Assembly: GCA_016648135.1 (NCBI GenBank)
Contig: JADDOH010000302.1
Coordinates: 248,001 to 312,000 of the forward strand
Direction of reading: 5' to 3'
DNA: 64,000 bases
Source of the DNA: Agrypnia vestita
Taxonomy: Eukaryota > Arthropoda > Insecta > Trichoptera > Phryganeidae
Of this stretch, positions 55,734 through 64,000 are shown piece by piece. The position numbers were made by a program, and so were the translations under genes. The stretch's first letter is position 1. Every line of letters starts with the position of its first letter. The notes beneath the pieces were generated by a model, which worked only from the letters and a program-made list of their open reading frames with translations, was not told where the DNA came from and ran no database searches.

Positions 55734-56186
55734 GGAGGACAAATGTTTAGCATTCAAAATCAAGCTGATTTTGCTAGAGAACTGTTGCCTTTATATTATA
55801 AGCACAACAACATGGCAAGTTTTATCCGGCAACTTAATATGTACGGATTTCATAAAGTCACCTCGGTGGATAATGGCGGCCTGAAGTCAGAAAAGGATGA
55901 AATAGAGTTTTGCCATCCTTGCTTTCTGCGTGGCCATCCCTTCTTACTTGAACATATTAAAAGGAAAATTGCCAATCCAAAGCCAATTTCAAGCTTTGGA
56001 GAAGAAAAACCAGCTTTAAGGCCGGAAATGATGAACAAAGTCTTAGTTGATGTTAAGCAGATGAAAGGAAAGCAGGAGAGCTTAGATGCCCGTTTTAGCG
56101 TCATGAAACATGAAAATGAAGCTCTTTGGAGAGAAATTGCATTGCTGCGGCAGAAACACATCAAACAACAACAAATTGTTAACAAT
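55734..56186 (+). CDS. Hsf: Heat-shock factor, coding exon 2
   Basis: From the AG at 55733 the exon reads GGQMFSIQNQADFARELLP, YYKHNNMASFIRQLNMYGFH (the recognition helix and turn, nearly invariant in HSFs), then VTSVDNGGL and EIEFCHPCFLRGHPFLLEHI, KRKI. It completes the DNA-binding domain (domain total about residues 10-118). Residues ~130-186 form the HR-A heptad coiled coil (MKGKQESLDARFSVMKHENE, ALWREIALLRQKH), which drives trimerisation. The GTAAGT donor is at 56187. The exon is 453 bp, 151 codons, phase 0. The ATG at 55743 is internal, not a start. The wing has an unusual pair of Cys (EFCHPCF). Confidence 0.95.
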
Positions 56187-56239
56187 GTAAGTATTTTTGT
56201 TATTTTTAAAGATTTTCTGTTATTTATGAGCAATTATTC

Positions 56240-56478
56240 TTTACATGTACTCATAATACAATGCAAAAACAGACCTAGTCCACAATATCTACTAAATTCT
56301 TAGCCGTATTTTTTTTTATACATGTATTCATAATACAATGCAACAACATACCTACCTAGTCCACAATATCTACTAAATTCTTAGCCGTATTTTTTTTTTA
56401 TACATGTATTCATAATATAATGCAACAACATACCTACCTAGTCCACAATATCTACTAAATTCTTAGCCATATTTTTTT
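56240..56478. repeat. Three tandem ~81 bp units
   Basis: Each unit runs TACATGTA(C/T)TCATAATA, then CAAC, CCTAGTCCACAATATCTACT, AAATTCTTAGCC(G/A)TAT and poly(T). Recent expansion, as units differ at only a few positions. Confidence 0.85.
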
Positions 56479-58312
56479 ATGGAAACATTAGCATCCACGG
56501 TCTCACCAGTCAGACAATCCTCAAATCTGAGCCTGCCACGCAGAGTAAGAAAGAAATGGAGGCCACAGGGCTTACAACTTTTTTGTCATTGACTGGTTTA
56601 AGTTGTGTGGAAATTTCGTTCCGTACTGGAAATTGATATTGAATTTTTGTTGATATTCAACTAATGTTAATTTCTTGCTTAGTATCTATCTGGGATATAA
56701 TTCTGATTCTTCAGAATGTAGTTAACTACTGACATTATAAGAAACATAGTTAAATGGAGCAAAAATCACTGGAAATTTCAAATGGAATTTGTAACCCAAA
56801 CTTGCTGATCCTATTTATAAAAATTTATGATATTTTTGAAACGTAACGCAACACCTTTAGTGGCATTATATTAATATTTTTAAACTATGATGATAATGCT
56901 CCAAATTGTTTGTTTCAACAAACATTTGTTCTGGTGAAACAGACACAGTACATTTATATAAGTTATAAATAAAATAATTTATAAAATTGTTTGATGGAAT
57001 ATTAAATTTTCTTTTTATTAAACTAGATTTTCAAATCAAATCAATGATGCGGGTTCTCAAATATTGTCTTGAAGAAAAACATACAGCAAATATAACACTG
57101 CACTACATTAATGCAATTTGTGGTTATATTTATGTTTGTAATGAAGTTGTGATGAGTTATAATTTCTGTGATTAATGTACACTCTTTTACAAAGTTTTTA
57201 AATAGTAATATTAAAAATTTATATTGGGTGTATATATTTCTTTTTATATTGAGTGTATGTATTTCTGTTTAAAAAATGAAAACAATTATTCCTGATTGGG
57301 TTTTTGCAAGTAGATATGAGAATTTGCTTCCCGATATATGTACTATTTTATCTATGACTTTTGGTATCACATATGGCACATCTTACAAATTCCGTTCGTT
57401 ACTTGCTATAAAGGTGTTACAATGTGATGTAAAAATTAAAAATTTGCTTCGCAAACAAATACTTTCTAATGTTTATATGATTCGCAAGAATATTGTAGTA
57501 GAATTTAGAACATGGCCATTTCACAGTACAGTAAAACCGCGATATAACGAAACCCGAAACAGCGAAAAATGACCTATATCGAAAAAAAATCGAAATTTAT
57601 CCCCTAAAACCAATTTTTCATACAAAAATGCATTTATATAACGAAATCCCGTTAACATGTATAACAAAATCATTTTTGTTCCGTACGAAAAAATGCCAAT
57701 ACATTTACGTAAATTTATAACGAAATAAAATGTTAAAATATTTCGCACTTTCAAAGCCGCGCCGCAGTATCTGTCTCTGCCGTATGCGAACAGTTTTATG
57801 GCCTTTTCGGCGGCGCGCGGCCGTGGCGATCTGCAGACAGGGTCGTAAAATAATTCAAATTTCTCCTTGGGTTCATAGTAGGCCCATAAAACCTTTTGAC
57901 ATAATTCTTGCGGCGTACACTTGGACACGTTTTATGCCGATTATCGAAAATGTTTAGAATCTCACGCTTCGGACACCACATGTGCACACTACACGCTTCT
58001 AATGTGTACTGCAATCCCAGACCCAAACAGCTGGAGAATACAACAAAATTAACAGGAACCCCCCAAAAGTTTCAGTATGTACTTATTGGGAATGTCAGTC
58101 TCAGTGTAACGTCTGTAGAGTTGAGTTTGACAATTGTTTTCGTGTGAACTCCTCGTCAATAATATAAATAATTTGTTAAAATATTTTATGGACTATTTTT
58201 GTAGGGCATTTTGCATTATCTATTAAATATTGTTTTCGTGTGTTTACTTAAATATAGTGTAGCGTAATTTATTATTTAAAGTACATTTCCTAATATTTTG
58301 TGAAACCTTAAA

Positions 58313-59857
58313 ATGGCTTCAGGACGTGATAATTCCTGTAATAAAAAAAAATAAACTTTAAACCATCGCACAAAAAATAATGATATTAAAGGACATCGAC
58401 AACAAAGTGGACAGTAAAGGCAAAATAGCCGTAAAATATGGTATTCCGGTTTCGTCTCTCTCCACGATTTTAAAAAATTGGAAGAAGTTTGAAGATGCGT
58501 TTGATAGATGTAAGGCGAGCGGTTCCCAACAGCGTGTACGGCCTTCCAAATATGAAGAATTGGAAGAAAAATTGTTCGAGTATTTCTCCCAAATCCGATC
58601 AGCGAATATACCTACATCTGGTTTAATGCTTATTGAGATAGCGAAGTCGTTGGCTCATCGGATGGGAATTGATTTTAAGGCATCAAATAGGTGGTTAGAT
58701 CGCTTTAAATATCGACACAACATTCTTTGCCTCGCGGTTTGTGGCGATTCACAAAAAGTTGATGAAGCGAAAGCGAGCTGGACAGCAAACAATCGGCATA
58801 TTTGGGAGAAATACGACGCAAAAAATGTTTATAACGTGGATGAAATTGGTGTTTTTTATAACATGATGCCAGATCGGACACTAGCTCTTAAAGGAGAGAA
58901 ATGTCATCGAGGAAAACGTAGCAAAGAACGCCTGACGGCCTGGTTGTGTACAAATATGGATGGATCCGATAAAGCAAAAATCATAGTCATCGGAAAATAT
59001 GAAAAACCACGATGCTTTAGAGGCCTTACTTTTAACACTTTTTCCGCTGTAACTTATTTCCATAATAAAAAAGCGTGGATGACGCGGGAAACATTTAAAA
59101 GCTTTGCTATTACGATGCAGAGAAAAATAGCAGCACAAGATTGTAAATATTGATGATTTTGGATAATTGTTCAGTACATTACGTACCGCAAATTGTTGCG
59201 CCAAATATAGGATTTCTGTTCCTACCTCCCAATACTACGAGTGCTCTCCAACCGCTAGATCAGGGAATAATACAGAACTTCAAAAGCCATAACAGAAAAA
59301 GTTTATTGCATTCCTGTATTATACAGGTAAACAATGGCTTTTCTGTAGAAAACTTAAGAAAATGAACGGTATTGGATGCATGTCGAGCTATGAGTTTAGC
59401 ATGGCAATCGGTAACATCTACAACAATCGCCAATTGTCTTAAAAAGTGCGGGTTTTCTTCGCTGCCCGTAGATGAAATTGACGCCCCTCAAACGAGTTTA
59501 ACAACGGGTGAAAGAATTTTGTTGGGATCTACAAGTTACGATGATTTCATTAATTATGACCATGAAGTGATAACGTCTGCTGTTTATGTTCCCGGGTCTC
59601 GTATTATGGTATCTGAGAGTGATGAGGACAATAATGACACTTTGAATGAGGAAAGCAATGAAATCTCTACTGCTTCGTTACTGTTAACTTCTGAAGTTTT
59701 TCATGCCTTAGATGTTCTCCAACGATACGTATCGGGAAGACCAGAATTACCGGTAGATGCATTTTCCCACTGTGATTCGTTAGCTAAAATAATTACATGT
59801 GACAGTGAAAGAAATGTTAAAACTAAACAGGGGAAAATAAACGATTATTTTAAGTGA
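58313..59857 (+). pseudogene. Pogo/Tigger (CENP-B-like) transposase, broken
   Basis: The likely start MASGRD is at 58313. A frame change at the A9 run near 58341 and a TAA separate it from the long frame starting at 58380. Residues then include VKYGIPVSSLSTILKN (CENP-B N-terminal helix-turn-helix), the second HTH with RWLDRFKYRHN, and the catalytic domain: NVDEIGVFYNMMPDRTL (first Asp), KRSKERLTAWL, YFHNKKAWMTRETF. A frameshift near 59150 precedes MILDNCSVHYV (second Asp) and LPPNTTSALQPLDQGII (third Asp, ~30 residues on). A TGA at 59363 and an acidic C-terminal tail with NDYFK follow. At least three lesions make it inactive. Confidence 0.9.
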
Positions 59858-59960
59858 ACAATGTTAAAGATTATTTTAAGTGAACAATGGTAAAGATTAT
59901 TTTATGTGAATGTTTTAAGTGAACAATGTTAATGATTATTTTTAAGTGAACAATTTTAAC
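59845..59960. repeat. ~29 bp minisatellite at the 3' end of the transposase gene
   Basis: Repeats of GATTATTTTAAGTGAACAAT with small indels, about four units. It overlaps the last codons of the transposase and probably lies in its 3' UTR. Confidence 0.8.
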
Positions 59961-60552
59961 GAATATTTTGAAGTGGTTGCCGCCGTTACCGGTAAGTACC
60001 TTTGTAATTTATATACAGCTCATTTTATAAAAATGCCGCGATTCAACCGTAAAATTTTTATTTTTGAATTATTTTTATTTTTCATGTCCAAAACTATGTT
60101 TGAAGCGGATCTACATTTGAACACAATTAAAATATTATTTTGCGTTTGCAATATTCTGGAATTTACCAAAATTTCTTCCGAAAAAAATTCTTCTTAATTT
60201 ACAAAAATTATCCATTTGCTTATCTGTTTTAATAACAAAACTAGAGAAAATATGTAGGTATTCAGTTCCCTATGGCCTCCTTCCTCCGTTGTTTACAGAA
60301 CTCGCGATCTTTTTTGAGGCTGCGCAACATTTTTTTGAGGCGGCGCGTAACATTTATTAGTAGGTTTTTTTAAATTTATTTCATTATATGTGGGAATTCG
60401 TTATTACGAATTTTTATTTTTTGATCCCTTGGATTTCGTTATATCGCAGTTTTACTGTATTTTGTTTGGTTTGGCACAGCATCGTCAACACAAAACTTCT
60501 GATATAAAGTGAATAGAGAATTGTATTAAATAACAGTATAAAGTTATTGAGA

Positions 60553-60635
60553 TGTGTTTGTTGGTCTAGTGGTTAAGACAGTTGTCTAGTAATCCAACAG
60601 TCACTGGTATGAGCCTTATTCCAGACCAGCAAGTT
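60553..60635 (+). ncRNA. tRNA-derived sequence (SINE head or pseudo-tRNA)
   Basis: TGTTGGTCTAGTGGTTAAGACAG is a D-arm/A-box, and GGTATGAGCC is a damaged B-box 35-40 nt later. A neat tRNA cloverleaf does not form. It sits in Hsf intron 2 just after the pogo element. Confidence 0.5.
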
Positions 60636-60875
60636 AGCTTTATTTTTTATAACATAGATGTGAAAATGGTAAGATTATTGATGTAACATGTATTCCGTGT
60701 ACTCATAATTTGTATTTCAATGTTTGACAGTGCTCATCATTCATAGACAATTTTTTATTTAGGGTGCGGTAGTGTTGACATTGGTTCTACAATGATTGTT
60801 TTGTATTTTGATTGTGTACCATAATATTTTATTGTAATCACTCGTAATTTTTTTTAATCACAAACTTATTTACAG

Positions 60876-61073
60876 CTTATTCAGTTTCTGATGTCACTGG
60901 TCCAACCGTCTCGCAATGGCCCTCTCAAGTCGGGGGCGAAGAGGCGCTATCAGTTGATGATCAACAATGCCGCCCACAACAGTCATGACAGAGGAAGGGA
61001 TTCTAAAAGTCCGCGACTAGAACCCGATCCGGATTATCAATTAGATGAAAATGACGTTGATTTTGAAGATGCG
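60876..61073 (+). CDS. Hsf: Heat-shock factor, coding exon 3
   Basis: After TTATTTACAG: LIQFLMSLVQPSR (end of HR-B of the trimerisation coil), NGPLKSGAKRRYQLMINN (a basic patch that fits a nuclear localisation signal), then an acidic linker LEPDPDYQLDENDVDFEDA and the GTAAGT donor at 61074. It is 198 bp, 66 codons, phase 0. Joins exon 2 as ...QQQIVNN/LIQFL..., which matches the HSF family exactly. Confidence 0.92.
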
Positions 61074-61356
61074 GTAAGTTTCATCAAATATTAAATGCAA
61101 TTATATAATTTAATAGCATAAAGTTTTCATCATATTTTCCTGGAATATGTGTTTGAAACAATGGTTTTGCGAATTCCGAATCTTGTAATTCAGTTGGCTC
61201 CTCAGTTACTCACAATAATTTTTTTTTGGCCTTTTGAATTTCAAATTAACAAGGTATTACTGATATGGACCCTCCTACATACTATGTAATAAAAATATTA
61301 GAAGGGTGTAAAATTATTAATATAATACTTTTTATGCTGTTGCTTGTATGCCTTAG
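61074..61356 (+). other. Hsf intron 3 (283 bp)
   Basis: GTAAGT...CCTTAG. The only short intron in the visible gene and the only one free of a recognised transposon. Confidence 0.85.
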
Positions 61357-61564
61357 GAGAATGGCCCCACAATTCATGAGGTGGCCGAGCAGGAGCATCA
61401 TTCTGAAGCGGGCCGTAGTGCTCGCCTGTGTGCCGACATCGAGGCTTGCTCCTCCGCCAGCCCTGTTGCTTCTTACACCTCACCCTCACCTGCCTTTTCG
61501 CATTCCCCCATAGGTAATGAAAACATCGTGGTGTCTTATGATGTGGATGATCCTGCATTGCAAA
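61357..61564 (+). CDS. Hsf: Heat-shock factor, coding exon 4 (regulatory region)
   Basis: GAG AAT GGC opens ENGPTIHEVAEQEHH, then SEAGRSARLCADIE, a Ser/Pro-rich stretch (CSSASPVASYTSPSPAF, SHSPIG) and IVVSYDVDDPALQ. The Ser-Pro pairs resemble the phospho-regulated domain of HSF1-type proteins; this is inference. The donor GTAAGT is at 61565, phase 1. It is 208 bp. The reading frame joins exon 3 cleanly. The rest of the gene (HR-C and trans-activation domain) was not found in the last 2.4 kb. Confidence 0.8.
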
Positions 61565-61592
61565 GTAAGTCAAATTGCATTTGAAATTAGTA

Positions 61593-63061
61593 CAGTAGAA
61601 CCTCATTAATTCGAAATTCAAGGGACCCAAAAAAAACATTTTGAATTATGTGGAACCCCGTTAATTCGAAAATTGAGTTTAAAAAAAATCACAATGCAAT
61701 TATGAAATTTGCCAAAATCGTAAAACTCATTAAAAAAGTCATTAATTTTGTGAAAAATGTCTGTATTTTTGCATATTTCAAGAAATCATTTCGAAAACGT
61801 AATACTTACAGTAAAACCTCGGTTTTATGGTTCTCCAGGGGACAGCAAAAAACGGGGTAAAACTGAGGAAAACGTAAAAGTTAATAAATGAAAATTGTAT
61901 AGAAAAATGGGCTTTCAATGAAAATAATAACAATTGCTTTAATTTTCAAAAATGTACATTTTGCTAAAAAAACAAGTTTACAATTTATGTAATCTGGGAT
62001 ATTCAGTAACAATTTGTAGCCATCTTCTTCAGGATGATACCACCCATAGAAAGTTCTCGCAGACATAGACCATTCTGTCAATATCTTATATTTTTTTCAA
62101 TCATCTTATAATCAGTTGTACTTTTTGTCGCAATGTTTTTAGAGTAAATTATAAAGAATATTAACAATTAAAACGGTTAACGTAATATCAAAAATATAAA
62201 TATAAAGTAAACAATAGCTGTTTTTGATTTTACAGAAGAAATGAAAAAGAATTGAAATACGATTGTACAATAAAAACTAACAAAATAATATCTAAAAACT
62301 AAAAAAAAAACAATGCATAGGACAATAAATAGATCTGTCATCACGGCAATGTATGTAAAATAGCGCGGCAGCTGTTGCCGACAAATAGCTGATAGTAAAA
62401 GAAATACAACTACTAAAAAGGGTCGCTAGTTAAACGTTGAAAATATTACATAAATAGTTTACCCCTTTTTACATTACTTGATTACTAACGTAATATGTAC
62501 TCGCTCGAGTTAGAACCCAAACACGAAAGATGCCCCGTTGAAAATTCAAAATTCATCCAATGTTGACGTGTTAAATTTTTTGAAAGAAAAAAGAAATTTC
62601 AATGAATGTAGAGTTGAATTTTCTAAATATTTCGGTGTAAAACTTGGGGGAATGAAAAAATTCCATGCGTAAATATTTGTATGGGAATGTAAGAAGACGA
62701 AATGGGACTTCGACTTTTCGGTATAAATAGCGGAAAAATGTGAAAACGAGGAATGAAAAACTGAAGTTTTAATGTATTTTTATGCTAATACAAAGATTGC
62801 AATATTTATATTAACAAAGTATTAATTAGTAATAATAATAATAATAAAATTAACAAAAAATCAAAATGTTTTTTAATTTTGTCAAAATTAAATAAACAAA
62901 AATATATTGTGGCGCCAGGGATTAAAAATTATTTTGAATTATGAATTACCGGGGTTTTCGAATTATCGGGGTTAATTTACAATGAATTTAACATTTTGGG
63001 AGATTTAGATAGATTTAAAAAAATTTGAATTATCGGGGTTCGAATTAACGTGGTTTAACTG
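61593..63061. mobile_element. Pogo-like non-autonomous element in Hsf intron 4 (1.47 kb)
   Basis: The ends are CAGTAGAACCTCATTAATTC and the inverse of CAGTTAAACCACGTTAATTC, with TA at 61591-61592 and 63062-63063. The inner ends repeat AATTCGAA and CGGGGTT words. It begins 28 bp after the exon 4 donor. A second pogo-like element (61809-62774) is nested in it. No transposase. Confidence 0.75.
61809..62774. mobile_element. Second pogo-like element nested in the first
   Basis: The ends are CAGTAAAACCTCGGTTTTAT and CTGAAGTTTTAATG (inverse CATTAAAACTTCAG), with TA at 61807-61808 and 62775-62776. The flanks (TTTCGAAAACG... and TATGCTAATAC) are adjacent in the relative at 52853-52880, which confirms the insertion. 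No ORF recognised. Confidence 0.65.
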
Positions 63062-63135
63062 TATTCAATTTTCTATAACGTCTTCAATTGTGTTAGTGGT
63101 ATAGTTCCTATAATAAATTATTCAGAAGTACATAT

Positions 63136-63170
63136 TATGTGGGTGTCTCGTAGCTAGTAGCGGGGGAATC
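63136..63170. mobile_element. Terminal fragment of the Tc1-like family
   Basis: GGGTGTCTCGTAGCTAGTAGC resembles the end at 50592. Only one end present. Confidence 0.4.
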
Positions 63171-63655
63171 TTCTTCATTCAATTTTGAATAGAAAATATT
63201 TTTACACTTTGGATGAAATATCAACTTTTGAAATTTACAATTTTTTTTTACATTTTTTGATGATGTTAAAAGGCTTTTTATAAACAGATGATTTAAAAAA
63301 ATATATTGTATTTACTCAAGCGCTTTGAGGCTTCAACCACTATTTAAGTTATTTTTTTATTTAAAAATACAATAATTACTATTCAAAAATATAAATTCCA
63401 AAGAATGAAATATGTCAACAAATCACATATTTTCATAATTAGATCGAGTACCGTGGGCCGTGGCGAGTGCTGGATGTGTTCCTGTAGCCGCTTATTTTTT
63501 TTGATGAAAAATCACTATAAAACATTCCTAGGTATAATTTGACTCTAAAATGAAGTAACATTATATTATACTATCAAAAGCAATTGATTTTATTGCGTAT
63601 AATAAGGTTTTTGGCTATTTTTACATGAATAAATCTTTGTTTCCAATATTTCAGA
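63170..63655. other. AT-rich intronic DNA, nothing recognised
   Basis: An AG at 63655 after TTTCCAATATTTC could be an acceptor, but the frame beyond it runs into the hammerhead foldback, so I do not propose an exon. Confidence 0.4.
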
Positions 63656-63707
63656 AGTGTCTTTAAACAAAAGAAACTCTTTGTTTAACACCACTTTATT
63701 GAGTTTA

Positions 63708-63756
63708 ACCAACCAGTTTCGGCTCACAGCTGAGCCTTCATCGGGGTTAAATATTA
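63708..63756 (-). ncRNA. Hammerhead-ribozyme-like motif (inverted copy)
   Basis: Same fold on the minus strand. Its first box is CCGATGA instead of CTGATGA, a change at an essential core U, so this copy should be inactive. Confidence 0.4.
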
Positions 63757-63775
63757 ATTATTACAGTTAATATTC

Positions 63776-63817
63776 AACCCTGATGAAGGCTCAGCTGTGA
63801 GCCGAAACTAGTTGGTT
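63776..63817 (+). ncRNA. Hammerhead-ribozyme-like motif (+ copy)
   Basis: CTGATGA (63780-63786), stem II GGCTCA/TGAGCC (63788-63793 with 63798-63803, loop GCTG), GAAA (63804-63807), a two-base-pair stem III C-TA-G, a GTT triplet (63811-63813) at the expected cleavage site, then GGTT (63814-63817) pairing with AACC (63776-63779) as stem I. All three stems and both core boxes are present in the type I order. An extra A (63787) between the core and stem II, and a GUU triplet, are departures that may weaken cleavage. Confidence 0.5.
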
Positions 63818-63859
63818 AAACTCAATAAAGTGGTGTTAAACAAAGAGTTATTTTATTTA

Positions 63860-64000
63860 AAGCAAGCAAGCAAAATTTGTGTGAAAATTTAGGAGTGTTT
63901 TTTTCATTATTAAAAATATACAAGTTCTGTTTTTGCGACCTTGGACTCCGTGCATATGTCATAAGTCAAACAATCACCAAATGTGCGAGTGTGACATAAT
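63860..64000. other. AT-rich end of window
   Basis: No feature recognised. Confidence 0.4.

Larger units (their letters stand above)
57529..60457 (+). mobile_element. Full-length pogo/Tigger element (2.9 kb) in Hsf intron 2
   Basis: The TIRs are CAGTAAAACCGCGATATAAC and the inverse (GTTATATCGCAGTTTTACTG), with TA duplications at 57527-57528 and 60458-60459. It encodes a CENP-B-like transposase on the same strand as Hsf. Confidence 0.9.
56187..60875 (+). other. Hsf intron 2 (4.7 kb) containing a pogo/Tigger transposon
   Basis: GTAAGT to TTATTTACAG. It holds an 81-bp tandem repeat, a 2.9 kb pogo-like element, and a tRNA-derived sequence. 56480-57520 has only AT-rich DNA with small unremarkable ORFs. 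Confidence 0.85.
63672..63855. mobile_element. Foldback with two inverted hammerhead-like folds
   Basis: AACTCTTTGTTTAACACCAC at the left and its inverse at the right enclose two copies, head to head, of a GGCTCA...TGAGCC hairpin bounded by TGATGA and GAAAC. The + copy is at 63776-63817, the inverted copy at about 63708-63750. Confidence 0.7.

Noticed and set aside
55743..56303. A separate 186-codon gene starting at ATG 55743
   Set aside because: It is Hsf exon 2 read from an internal Met and running through the donor into the intron; the AG at 55733 and GTAAGT at 56187 define the exon.
63655..63720. A fifth Hsf exon after the AG at 63655
   Set aside because: The frame in the correct phase runs straight into the hammerhead foldback, and its residues look nothing like HSF.
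1..64000. CRISPR array, rRNA or bacterial operon
   Set aside because: The tandem arrays present have no unique spacers of constant length; no rRNA-like sequence or operon structure is seen.

Overview
The window looks like AT-rich insect nuclear DNA, most likely from a moth or butterfly. The evidence is a split heat-shock factor gene with GT/AG introns of several kilobases, cecropia-type mariner copies, Helitrons of the kind common in Lepidoptera (5' TC, 3' hairpin then CTAG, inserted between A and T), and RTE- and CR1-like LINE tails. There are no prokaryotic operons, no CRISPR array and no rRNA. The species call is inference; the eukaryotic and insect calls are firm.

The only host gene recognised with confidence is Hsf, on the + strand, running from 48416 past the right part of the window. 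Four coding exons are visible: 48416-48520, 55734-56186, 60876-61073 and 61357-61564. Together they give the first ~320 residues: the whole winged-helix DNA-binding domain, the HR-A/B trimerisation coiled coil, and the start of the regulatory region. Later exons were not found. Each of the three large introns is filled with transposons.

Layout. 0-6 kb: simple repeats, a small foldback element and decayed LINE ends. 6.2-8.6 kb: a Helitron, a TTAA-flanked foldback element and a GC-rich tandem repeat. 11.3-18.0 kb: a giant inverted repeat whose 2.27 kb inner arms appear identical, carrying a decayed mariner in each arm and bounded by two inverted copies of an unclassified 1.3 kb element (here 'element M'). 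18.8-19.3 kb: a Helitron packed with in-phase heat-shock elements. 20.0-23.7 kb: two full-length, inverted, differently damaged mariners. 23.7-27.5 kb: a TATCGATA cluster and a 2 kb CACAGTG-ended element. 27.9-30.5 kb: hAT-like long-TIR elements. 30.5-37.4 kb: decayed retroelement-like DNA with a duplicated ~1.2 kb LTR-like, promoter-bearing segment and piggyBac-like scraps. 38.0-39.3 kb: a Tc1-like element. 40-46.4 kb: LINE tails, two Helitron minisatellite arrays, and a third M copy broken by a hAT element with a BED finger. 46.7-48.3 kb: a hAT-like element with a clean 8-bp target duplication ~105 bp before the Hsf start codon. 48.4-64 kb: Hsf with nested Tc1-like, M, PIF/Harbinger, pogo/Tigger, tRNA-like and hammerhead-ribozyme-like insertions.

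The most notable points are: (1) a Helitron carrying seven arrays of HSF-binding pentamers in the same window as Hsf; (2) an inverted pair of hammerhead-ribozyme-like folds in the last visible Hsf intron, with diverged relatives inside the hAT-like elements; (3) the near-perfect palindrome bounded by element M; and (4) element M itself, a four-copy family with conserved short ORFs and no obvious target duplication.
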